From Geothrix fuzhouensis (GTDB lineage Bacteria > Acidobacteriota > Holophagae > Holophagales > Holophagaceae), in the NCBI RefSeq assembly GCF_024609325.1, contig NZ_JANHMQ010000002.1, positions 682,001 to 746,000 of the forward strand: a stretch of DNA of 64,000 nucleotides. The letters are read 5' to 3'. Every line of letters begins with the position of its first letter. Within the stretch, counting starts at the first letter, position 1. This document shows positions 1 to 7,006 of this stretch, piece after piece. The translations under genes were made by a program, and so were the position numbers. The notes beneath the pieces were generated by a model. It was not told the origin of the DNA. It did not search any database and worked only from the letters and a program-made list of their open reading frames with translations.

Positions 1-153
1 GCCGGCGAGGGCCGGGTCCAGGGCGATGATCCGGTGGAAGTCGCCAGCAGTGGCTTGTGGATCCGCGGAGAGCCGCAGCACCTCGGCCGCCACCCGGGGC
101 ACGGGCGGGAGGTCGCCGAGGTTTGCGATGAGCTCGTGGGGGGTGATGGGCAT
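1..153 (-). CDS. HDOD-domain protein, 5' part only
   Basis: The window starts inside this gene, so only its first 51 codons are visible, reading leftwards from an ATG at 153 with GAGGAG about seven bases upstream. The visible protein begins MPITPHELI and contains LPPVPRVAAEVL and IIALDPALAG, which match the opening helices of an HDOD domain. HDOD domains are non-catalytic relatives of HD phosphohydrolases used in bacterial signalling and motility control. It follows acpS on the same strand after 72 bases, so cotranscription is possible. The call rests on a short stretch, and any partner domain lies outside the window. Confidence 0.7.
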   Translation of the reverse strand, partial: MPITPHELIANLGDLPPVPRVAAEVLRLSADPQATAGDFHRIIALDPALAG

Positions 154-225
154 GGTCGGCTCCTCGCCGCTCAGGTGCTGCTCCGAACCTCGGCCCGATG
201 GGGGAACCGCGGGGGTCCCGCCTGG

Positions 226-594
226 TCAGTCCTCGATGACGACCACGGCCAGGGCCAGATCTCCATCATGGGTCACGCTGCCATGGAGGTGCCGGATGCC
301 GCGGGCCGCCAGCAAGCCCTCAAGAGCCCCCACGGCCCACAGGCGCCCATTCACGTACCGCAGCTCTTTCCAGGACCAGCCATCCAGACCCGTGCCCAGG
401 GCCTTGCCGAAGGCTTCCCGGAGCGCCCAGCGACCAGCCAGCCGCTCCGGCAGTCGCTCCCGGTTGCCCGCCAGCAGGTAGGCTGCCTCCTCCGGATGCA
501 GGATCCGCCCCGCGCACTTCTCAGCCCCGAAACGCGCGACCAGGTGCCGCCAGCGGCTGGGGGGGCAGAGGTCGGTACCTAGTCCGAGGATCAC
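226..594 (-). CDS. acpS: Holo-[acyl-carrier-protein] synthase
   Basis: AcpS transfers 4'-phosphopantetheine from coenzyme A to the serine of apo-ACP, activating it for fatty acid synthesis in the cytoplasm. The 122-residue length is typical of the family. The N-terminus ILGLGTDL carries the Mg-binding Asp (residue 8), and RWALREAFGKALGTG near residues 55-69 is the family signature with the conserved Glu60; the usual Lys before that Glu is Arg here. The start is GTG at 594 with GGAGG upstream. The gene lies upstream of the HDOD gene on the same strand. The 217-base gap on its 5' side holds repeat element A1. Confidence 0.92.
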   Translation of the reverse strand: MILGLGTDLCPPSRWRHLVARFGAEKCAGRILHPEEAAYLLAGNRERLPERLAGRWALREAFGKALGTGLDGWSWKELRYVNGRLWAVGALEGLLAARGIRHLHGSVTHDGDLALAVVVIED

Positions 595-675
595 TTCAGC
601 CTCCAGTCCCGTAAAGACAATTGGGGGACGAGAATCTGATTCACCGAGGAGAGGATGTCGTTGTCTTTATCACCG

Positions 676-787
676 TTTCTCACTGTTCATCACCGGTTTA
701 TCTTTCTTTCTTCTTTGGAGGAGGCACCATCGAGGAGCAAACAGATATAGAAGAAACCAGTGATAAACGGTGATGAACGGTGAGAAA
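676..787. repeat. Family A inverted-repeat element A1
   Basis: Two imperfect 38-base arms, 676-713 and 750-787, are reverse complements of each other with a few mismatches and a one-base shift, around a 36-base centre. Each arm is made of short tandem units of the form YATCACCGTT (TATCACCGTT, TCTCACTGTT, CATCACCGG in the left arm). The element starts 25 bases beyond the stop of the GNAT gene, so that gene's transcript would run straight into it. It resembles the inner arms of A3 at 61986-62317. The 595-811 gap contains no other recognisable feature. Confidence 0.8.
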
Positions 788-811
788 AGCAATGATTTCG
801 GTGGGGGGCTT

Positions 812-1297
812 TCATTTCAATTCCACGGTGAACCAGTGGTCGCAGCCGCCATGCCCGGTGCGGCCCAGGGGCGCGCAGAGGGGCTTGAAGCCGACCTTGT
901 TGTAAAGACGGATCGCCTGGTCCATGCCGGTGAGGGTCTCCAGATAGCAGGTGCGGTAGCCCAGGTCCTTCGCCACCCTGAGGCAATGGCGGAGCAGGGC
1001 CTCGCCCATGCCCTGGCCCCGGGCCTCGGGCAGGAAGTACATCTTCCGCAATTCACAAACGCCGGGATCACCGCCCTCCAGGGCCGCGACACCGCCACCG
1101 CCGACGAGGTGTCCGGCCTCATCCACCACCACGAAGTAGGCTGCGCCCGGCACCCCGTAAGCCCGGCTCATGAAATCCACCTCGGAATCGTGGAGGGCGA
1201 AGCCTGGCCCGTCCGCCCCGAATTCCGGCATGACTGCGCGGATGATGGCGGCCACGGCGGCGTCGTCCTCGGGCTGGATGGGGCGGAAGGTCAGCAT
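812..1297 (-). CDS. GNAT-family N-acetyltransferase
   Basis: This 161-residue protein is a stand-alone GCN5-related acetyltransferase, which moves the acetyl group of acetyl-CoA to an amine; the substrate cannot be read from sequence. The acetyl-CoA loop is visible as FLPEARGQGMGEALL in the middle of the protein, followed by the typical C-terminal AIRLYNKVGFKPL. I start it at ATG 1297 because MLTFRPIQPED is the usual GNAT opening; a longer in-frame extension to 1366 would overlap the next gene and lacks family features. It is divergent from the aldolase gene, 67 bases apart. Confidence 0.85.
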   Translation of the reverse strand: MLTFRPIQPEDDAAVAAIIRAVMPEFGADGPGFALHDSEVDFMSRAYGVPGAAYFVVVDEAGHLVGGGGVAALEGGDPGVCELRKMYFLPEARGQGMGEALLRHCLRVAKDLGYRTCYLETLTGMDQAIRLYNKVGFKPLCAPLGRTGHGGCDHWFTVELK

Positions 1298-1364
1298 GGA
1301 GTCCAGGTTACCCAAACCGGACCTTCCGGATCCGATCTGGTCCAATCTTGGGGTGGAGGTACCC

Positions 1365-2033
1365 ATGTCCCCGACTCAGTTCCGCGACCGTCTCCGCGCC
1401 GGGGAGCGCCTGCTCGGCACCCTGGTGCAGATCCCCCGGCCCGAGGTGGCCGTTCGCCTGGCCGGCCAGGGCTTCGACTGGCTCTTCCTGGATGGCGAGC
1501 ATGGCGGCTTCGGTCCCGCGGAGACGTCGCGGACCCTGGCTGCGCTGAAGGGGGCCGTGCCCTGTCTGCTGCGGGTGCCCTCCTTGGATCCCGCGGTCCT
1601 CGATGATGCGGCTGGCTGCAGCGCGGCGGGGCTCATCGTGCCCCACGTGGACACCGCGGCCCAGGCGGAGGCCGCCGTCCGCACGGTCCGGGGCCGGGGC
1701 CTCGTCGTGGTGCAGGCGGAATCCGCCGAGTCCGTCATGAACATCGGGGCCATCGCCCGGGTGCCGGGCGTGGACGCCGTGTTCGTGGGCCCCTACGACC
1801 TGAGCGCCAGCATGGGGATCTCCGAGCAGTTCAGCCATCCGGCCTTCCTGGACGCCGTAGCTTCCATCGCCCGGACCTGCCGCGAGGCTTCGATGCCCCT
1901 CGGCATCTTCCGCATGACCGCCGCAGAGATCCGGACCCAAGAGGATGACGGCTTCACCCTGCTGGCCACTGGGTTGGATGGCACCCTGCTGGAAGCGGGC
2001 GCGCGGGCGCTGCTGGCCGAGCTTCGGGGTTGA
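1365..2033 (+). CDS. HpcH/HpaI-type aldolase
   Basis: This 222-residue protein belongs to the class II pyruvate-dependent aldolases typified by HpaI (4-hydroxy-2-oxoheptanedioate aldolase) and 2-keto-3-deoxy-rhamnonate aldolase. These cleave 2-keto-3-deoxy acids using a divalent metal. Visible family features are the opening LGTLVQIPRPEVAV, WLFLDGEHG near residue 40, the metal-ligand region VVQAESAESVMNI and VFVGPYDLSASMG near residues 140-150. The ATG at 1365 has GGTGGAGGT just upstream. No sugar-acid catabolic genes lie nearby, so the physiological substrate is open. Its stop is followed after 20 bases by element A2. Confidence 0.88.
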   Translation: MSPTQFRDRLRAGERLLGTLVQIPRPEVAVRLAGQGFDWLFLDGEHGGFGPAETSRTLAALKGAVPCLLRVPSLDPAVLDDAAGCSAAGLIVPHVDTAAQAEAAVRTVRGRGLVVVQAESAESVMNIGAIARVPGVDAVFVGPYDLSASMGISEQFSHPAFLDAVASIARTCREASMPLGIFRMTAAEIRTQEDDGFTLLATGLDGTLLEAGARALLAELRG

Positions 2034-2053
2034 GCAGGGATCCATCGGAAAAC

Positions 2054-2182
2054 CTGGTCACGGAAGGCACAGAAGAAAGCCGGAAAGCACGGAATATCGC
2101 ACTGAAAATCTATTCTGGGGCTTGGCTGGATTCAGAAGGTACGTCGAGAGGATGGAGTTCCTTCTGTGTCTTCCGTGACCAG
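2054..2182. repeat. Family A inverted-repeat element A2
   Basis: The arms 2054-2078 and 2158-2182 are 25 bases each and reverse-complementary with two mismatches; the left arm begins CTGGTCACGGAAGG. The sequence between carries further CACGGA and CCGGAAAG units. The element almost fills the gap between two convergent genes, ending 22 bases before the hrpB stop, so it could act as a bidirectional terminator. The CACGGA units match the outer arms of A3 at 61986-62317. Confidence 0.82.
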
Positions 2183-2204
2183 CCATTTGTTGGTCTGATC
2201 CAGC

Positions 2205-4673
2205 TCACTCCGGCCAATGATGCTTTGGATACCGCCGCGACAGGCCCGGGCGCAGGTCCTTGTAGACCCGCTGCCAGAAACCGGCGAGGTCGGTGGTGAC
2301 CTGAAGCGCCCGCATGTTGGGGGCCAGCAGGTGCAGCACCAAGGGGACCGCGCCGCCGGCCACCGCGGGGGTCTTCTTCAGACCCCAGAAATCCTGGAGC
2401 CGTGAGGCGATCCAGGGTGGATCGTCCTCGTAGTGGACCTTGGTGGGCCGGCCCTTGGGGAGCTGGATGGCTTCCGGTGCCCAGGCGTCCAGCAGGCGCA
2501 GGGTCTCAGCGGGGAAGGCCTGGCGGAGGGCCCCGGGCCAATCCACATCCTGCACCTCGCGCAGGGTCGTGCGACCCCGGCAGGCGCCCGCGAGCAGCGG
2601 ACCCAGCAGGTCTTCCGGCAGGCCCAGGTCTGGCCGATGCTTCCGGAGGAAGGCCAGGCGGGCCAGGAAACGCGCAGGCACCTCGTCGAGCGGGCGGCCA
2701 TGCAGGGCCTCGGCCAGCAGGACGGCCACCCGGGGGTCCGACGGATCCGCGGGGCCGCGGCTGGCGTCGATGGGGAGGCCTTCAAAGCGGATCTCGGAGC
2801 GCCGCTCCACGCGCCCCGCCGAAGCGTTGAACAACACTTCGTCCACGTCCTGCAGGTACTCGGGGAAGGCCTCCAGCAGCCAGTCCGCCTCGCAGCGGGA
2901 GGCCAGCCGGATGAGCGTCTGGCCTCCCGTGCCTTGCTTCACAGCCTCCGCTTCCAGGGCCAGGATCAGGCCCGGCCGCCGCACGCGGCTGGCGGGGTCC
3001 AGCTTGGCACCGCCGCCACCCGCAAAGGCGCAGGTGCCGTTGGCCGAGAGCTGCCCCACGCGATCCGGGTAGGCCTGGAGCAGGGCTTTGAGCAGGCGGG
3101 TTTCGGCCTCCGCCGGTTCGGCAGGCGAGGGCAGCAGCCGCGACAGGGACTGCACGGCCCGCTTGGCCCGGTGCACGGCGGCGGCATCCAGCCCCGCGGC
3201 CCGGCAAGCCCCGGCGCCGAAGCCCGCGGCCTCGGCCTCCTCGAACTGGTCCAGGCGCAGCAGCAGATCCGAGTCCGCGCCATGGCCGGTCTTCACGGGC
3301 GCCCGGTCGAGGCCCTGGCGGGCGGTGAGGTTGCCGGTCTCCAGCAGGGCCGCCGCACGCAAGGCCAACTGGGGCACGCCGAGATCGTCGCCGGCCACGG
3401 CGAGGCGGGCCAGGCGCGGGTGCAGGGGCAGGTCGGCCATGCGCCGGCCCACGGGCGTGAGGGTGCCGTCCGCCAGGGCGCCCAGGCGCGTGAGCAGGCT
3501 TTCTGCGGCTGTCATGGCCGCAGCGGGCGGGGCCTCGAACCAGTTCAGGGCGCCGGGATCGGTGATGCCCATCCCATGCAGCGAGAGCAGGGGTTCTGCC
3601 AGATCCGAGCGCTGCAACTCCGGCGTGTCGAAGGCGGGACGGGCCCCGAAATCGGCCTCGGTGTAGAGGCGCAGGCAGCGGCCCGGCCCCGTGCGGCCGG
3701 CTCGGCCCGTGCGCTGGGTGCAGCGGGCCTGGCTGATGCGCACCGTGCGCAGGCCCGAGAGGCCGGACCAGGGGGAGTGCGAGGCCTCGCGGCCCAGGCC
3801 GGAATCCACCACGGCGCCGATGCCATCCAGCGTCACAGAGCTTTCCGCCACGTTGGTGCTGAGGATGACCTTGGGAGTGTCGGTGGCTTCCAGCGCATGG
3901 GCCTGGGCGTCGGGCGAAAGCTCGCCGTGCAGAGGCCGGAGGCTCAGGCCGCGCCTCGCCGCCACGGCGTCGCAGCCTTTCAGGCAGGCTCGGATCTCCG
4001 CGGCCCCCGGCAGGAAGACCAGGGTGTGGTTCTTCAGTCCCTCGCCATAGAGGCGGTCCAGAGCGTCTGCAACCTGCAGCTCGATGGGCCGGTCGTCGGG
4101 ACGCGGCAGGAACGCCGTATCCACGGGGAAGGCGCGGCCCTCGCTCCGGATGACCGGGGCGTCCAGGAAGGCGGCTACGGGGCCCGGATCCAAGGTAGCG
4201 GACATGACCAGCAGCTTCAGATCAGGCCGCGACCCGAGCTGGAGGCGGCGCAGCAGGGTGACGCCCAGATCCGTGTGTAGGTGCCGCTCGTGGAATTCGT
4301 CCAGCACCACGGCGGCGATGCCTCGCAGCTGCGGATCGCCGTGCAGGCGCCGCAGCAGCAGGCCCTCCGTCACGAAGCGAAGGCGCGTGGCCTTCGAGAC
4401 CTTCTGCTCGAAGCGCACGGCGTAGCCCGCCCGCTCACCCAGCGCCTCGCCCAGTTCGTCCGCCACGCGGGTGGCGGCCAGGCGCGCCGCGAGCCGCCGG
4501 GGCTCCAGGATCCAGCACTCGCCGTCCCCTAGCAGACTCGCTTCCAGTAGGGCCGGAGGCACCCGCGTGGTCTTGCCCGCGCCTGGATCCGCCTGGAGCA
4601 CCAGGTTCGGGTGCCGGCGCAGACTCTCCGTGATCTGCGGCAGCAGGGGATCGATGGGCAGGCTCAGGCGCAT
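2205..4673 (-). CDS. hrpB: ATP-dependent RNA helicase HrpB
   Basis: HrpB is a DEAH-type superfamily 2 helicase, about 820 residues long, as here (822). Walker A is ADPGAGKTTRVP near residue 30, motif II is DEFHERHLHTD, motif III is MSATLD, and motif VI is QRTGRAGRTGPG. The C-terminal third, with LPKGRPTKVHYEDD and WPEHH-type ending, matches the HrpB-specific region. The cellular role of HrpB is not well defined in most bacteria. I use the ATG at 4673, where MRLSLPIDPLLPQI aligns with the family start; it overlaps the end of the upstream membrane-protein gene by ten bases, so the pair is probably cotranscribed. Confidence 0.93.
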   Translation of the reverse strand: MRLSLPIDPLLPQITESLRRHPNLVLQADPGAGKTTRVPPALLEASLLGDGECWILEPRRLAARLAATRVADELGEALGERAGYAVRFEQKVSKATRLRFVTEGLLLRRLHGDPQLRGIAAVVLDEFHERHLHTDLGVTLLRRLQLGSRPDLKLLVMSATLDPGPVAAFLDAPVIRSEGRAFPVDTAFLPRPDDRPIELQVADALDRLYGEGLKNHTLVFLPGAAEIRACLKGCDAVAARRGLSLRPLHGELSPDAQAHALEATDTPKVILSTNVAESSVTLDGIGAVVDSGLGREASHSPWSGLSGLRTVRISQARCTQRTGRAGRTGPGRCLRLYTEADFGARPAFDTPELQRSDLAEPLLSLHGMGITDPGALNWFEAPPAAAMTAAESLLTRLGALADGTLTPVGRRMADLPLHPRLARLAVAGDDLGVPQLALRAAALLETGNLTARQGLDRAPVKTGHGADSDLLLRLDQFEEAEAAGFGAGACRAAGLDAAAVHRAKRAVQSLSRLLPSPAEPAEAETRLLKALLQAYPDRVGQLSANGTCAFAGGGGAKLDPASRVRRPGLILALEAEAVKQGTGGQTLIRLASRCEADWLLEAFPEYLQDVDEVLFNASAGRVERRSEIRFEGLPIDASRGPADPSDPRVAVLLAEALHGRPLDEVPARFLARLAFLRKHRPDLGLPEDLLGPLLAGACRGRTTLREVQDVDWPGALRQAFPAETLRLLDAWAPEAIQLPKGRPTKVHYEDDPPWIASRLQDFWGLKKTPAVAGGAVPLVLHLLAPNMRALQVTTDLAGFWQRVYKDLRPGLSRRYPKHHWPE

Positions 4674-5662
4674 GGTTGACCCAAGGCGGTGAGGAACGCG
4701 GCGGGATCGTCCACGGAGACGGCAAGTCGGTCCGTGGGGCACCCGGGGCCTAGCAGGCCCAGCACCCGGACGGGTTCGGAGAGCTTCAGTTCGAGCACCG
4801 GGGCCCCCCGGGCCACCAGCCGCTGCACGCCCTTCATGTGGGCGTGGCGGGCCCAGTCGTCGTCGAACTCCGGCAGGGGCGCGGCGGACAGGACCCAGGG
4901 GGCGGGAAACGCCACAGACTTCACCAGGCCCTGGTGGAGGCGGACTTGGCCCTCATGGATCTGATGGGGCCGGGCCTTGAGGGCGGCGTAGAAACCGAAC
5001 AGCCAGAGCACGGCGTAGACCGTGGAGCCGTGCAGCACCCACCGCAGCCAGGGCGCCAGTCCCGAGAAAAGCACCTTCATGAGCAGGAAGTCGCCGGGGA
5101 TGAGCAGTGGCAATGCGGGGAGGAAGGCGTGGAGCCCCGATTCCCGGTGATGGCTGAACCCCTCGGGTGCCGTATCGCGGAAGCCGCCGCCCAGATAGCG
5201 CAGGGCGCTGCCCAGCATCACCAGTTCCAACGCCATGAGCCTGGCGGCTTTCGGTGGGACGAAAGCCTCGAAGGCCGCGGCGATGCGGTCCTCGGGCCAT
5301 TCACCGGGGAGATTCCGGGCTTGCCGCCAGGCGCCTACCGCCAGGACCAGCAGCAGCACCTCCAGGGGCAGGACGGTTCCCAGGCGCAGTTCGAGGGCCA
5401 AGCCTGAAGCTCGGGTAAGGATGAGTCCCAGGCCCTCCACGAGAATCAGGATCGGCAACAGGACCCGTGTGCCAGGAATCCGGCCCTGCCGCCAGTTCCG
5501 GATCAGGGCGAGCACGCGCAAGGCCAATAGGCCCAGGAACGCGGCCGAGATCCAGGGCAGGGCCCGGTGTCCAGGGGCCCGCAGGCGCAGGTCCAGGCCC
5601 CATCCGCCCAGGGCGACAAGGAGGCCCCAGAGCAGGGTGGAGGGTCGGAAGGGCTGGCGCAC
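4664..5662 (-). CDS. Integral membrane protein of unknown function
   Basis: I do not recognise a family for this 332-residue protein. It has several hydrophobic segments in the first two thirds (roughly residues 8-25, 38-55, 67-83, 95-112, 140-160, 185-215 and 215-235), then a soluble C-terminal part of about 90 residues containing WARHAHMKGVQRLV and ending near a predicted strand-rich region. The gene overlaps the start of hrpB by ten bases, suggesting a two-gene operon, although nothing else links the two functionally. The upstream gene is divergent. Confidence 0.7.
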   Translation of the reverse strand: MRQPFRPSTLLWGLLVALGGWGLDLRLRAPGHRALPWISAAFLGLLALRVLALIRNWRQGRIPGTRVLLPILILVEGLGLILTRASGLALELRLGTVLPLEVLLLVLAVGAWRQARNLPGEWPEDRIAAAFEAFVPPKAARLMALELVMLGSALRYLGGGFRDTAPEGFSHHRESGLHAFLPALPLLIPGDFLLMKVLFSGLAPWLRWVLHGSTVYAVLWLFGFYAALKARPHQIHEGQVRLHQGLVKSVAFPAPWVLSAAPLPEFDDDWARHAHMKGVQRLVARGAPVLELKLSEPVRVLGLLGPGCPTDRLAVSVDDPAAFLTALGQPCA

Positions 5663-5723
5663 CCCTCCAGCCTACGGCCTCCGCGCCGCCTCGCGTAGAA
5701 TGGAGCCTTCGAGGGGAGTTGGC

Positions 5724-6692
5724 ATGGCGGGTATGGAAACGGCGGGCGTGGGCGGCAAGGTCGGCGGGGTGATGGACAGCTTGCGGGACGCCTACGGAGA
5801 CACCCTGGTGGAGCTGGGGAACGAGGGCGCCAACATCATCGTTTTCGACGCAGACCTGGCGTCATCCACCCGCACCAGCAGGTTCGCCAAGGCCTTCCCG
5901 GAGCGCTTCTTCGACATGGGGGCCGCCGAGCAGGGCATGGTGGCCGCCGCCGCAGGTGCGAGCACCACAGGCGTGGTGCCCTTCGTGAGCACTTTCGCCA
6001 TGTTTGCCACGGGCCGGGCCTACGAGTTCGTGCGCCAGGCCGTGGGCGTGGGCCACCAGAACGTGAAGATCGTGGCCACCCACGCGGGCCTCACCGTGGG
6101 CGAGGACGGCGGCACCCACCAGTGCCTGGAGGACCTGGCCCTCATGCGGATGATCCCCGGCATGACGGTGATCTCGCCCGCGGACGGCATCGAAACCAAG
6201 CAGGTCATCCGCGCGGCCTACGCCCACCAGGGCCCCGTCTACGTCCGCCTCACCCGGGACAAGTTCCCCCGCATCCATGCAGAGGACTACCGCTTCCAGA
6301 TCGGCAAGGCCGTGATGATGCGTCCCGGCACGGACGTGCTGCTGGTAGGCTGCGGCCTGGGCACTTCCATCTGCCTCGCCGCGGCGGAGATGCTGGCCGC
6401 CGAGGGCATCGAGGCCACGGTGCTGCACAGCCCCACGATCAAGCCCTTCGACCGCGAGACGCTGCTGAAGCTGGCGAAGGCCCACCGGGCCGTCGTCACC
6501 TGCGAGGAGCACCAGGCCCACGGCGGCCTGGGCGGCGTGGTGGCGGAGATCCTCTCCGAGGCCCATCCCATGCCTTTGCGGCGCGTGGGTGTGCAGGACC
6601 AGTTCGGCCAGAGCGGCAAACCTGAGAAGCTGCTGGAGGCCTACGGCATCACGCCCCAGGCCGTGGCCGCCGCCGCGAAGGCGGCCCTCTGA
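5724..6692 (+). CDS. Transketolase family protein, C-terminal section
   Basis: This 322-residue protein corresponds to the second half of transketolase: the pyrimidine-binding domain of the thiamine diphosphate fold (about residues 15-180), then the C-terminal domain (about 190-315). The cofactor-activating Glu is in GAAEQGMVAAAAG, and HAGLTVGEDGGTHQ is characteristic of the split enzymes. Two-gene transketolases need a partner carrying the diphosphate-binding half; it is not adjacent and not in this window. The ATG at 5724 follows GAGGGGAGTT. The longer open frame upstream has no family similarity. Its stop overlaps the next start (TGATG). Confidence 0.9.
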   Translation: MAGMETAGVGGKVGGVMDSLRDAYGDTLVELGNEGANIIVFDADLASSTRTSRFAKAFPERFFDMGAAEQGMVAAAAGASTTGVVPFVSTFAMFATGRAYEFVRQAVGVGHQNVKIVATHAGLTVGEDGGTHQCLEDLALMRMIPGMTVISPADGIETKQVIRAAYAHQGPVYVRLTRDKFPRIHAEDYRFQIGKAVMMRPGTDVLLVGCGLGTSICLAAAEMLAAEGIEATVLHSPTIKPFDRETLLKLAKAHRAVVTCEEHQAHGGLGGVVAEILSEAHPMPLRRVGVQDQFGQSGKPEKLLEAYGITPQAVAAAAKAAL

Positions 6693-6994
6693 TGGCCACC
6701 GAGACCTTCCAGGCCAGCCGCTGGACCCAGGGGAACCACCTGTTCGCCACCGTCATCGAGGTCACGGATACCGCCGTGATCCGCCGCAAGCGATCCTGGT
6801 TCACCGTGAACGAGATCAGCATCCACCTGTCGAAAGTGGCCAGCGTCCGCATCGAGACTGGGCTGCTCTGGTCCGACATCACCGTCGAAAGCACCGGCGG
6901 CAGCGACCCCTTGGCCAGCCATGGCCACACCAAGGCCGACGCCCGCCGCATCAAGGAGCTCATCGAAGCGGCCCAGAGCCGGGGAATGCGCTAG
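6692..6994 (+). CDS. Small PH-like-domain protein
   Basis: A 100-residue soluble protein whose start overlaps the stop of the transketolase gene, so translation is probably coupled. The pattern RSWFTVNEISIHLSKVAS followed by strands and a C-terminal helix (ADARRIKELIEAAQ) resembles the short bacterial PH-domain families. That assignment is tentative and by pattern only. It has no signal peptide or membrane segment. A role alongside the transketolase half is implied only by position. Confidence 0.65.
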   Translation: MATETFQASRWTQGNHLFATVIEVTDTAVIRRKRSWFTVNEISIHLSKVASVRIETGLLWSDITVESTGGSDPLASHGHTKADARRIKELIEAAQSRGMR

Positions 6995-7006
6995 CCGGGG
7001 ACGATC

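Noticed and set aside
2433-4280. A 615-codon open frame on the plus strand
   Set aside because: It lies wholly opposite hrpB, whose helicase motifs are unmistakable. The frame has biased composition and no family features; long antisense frames are expected in GC-rich DNA.
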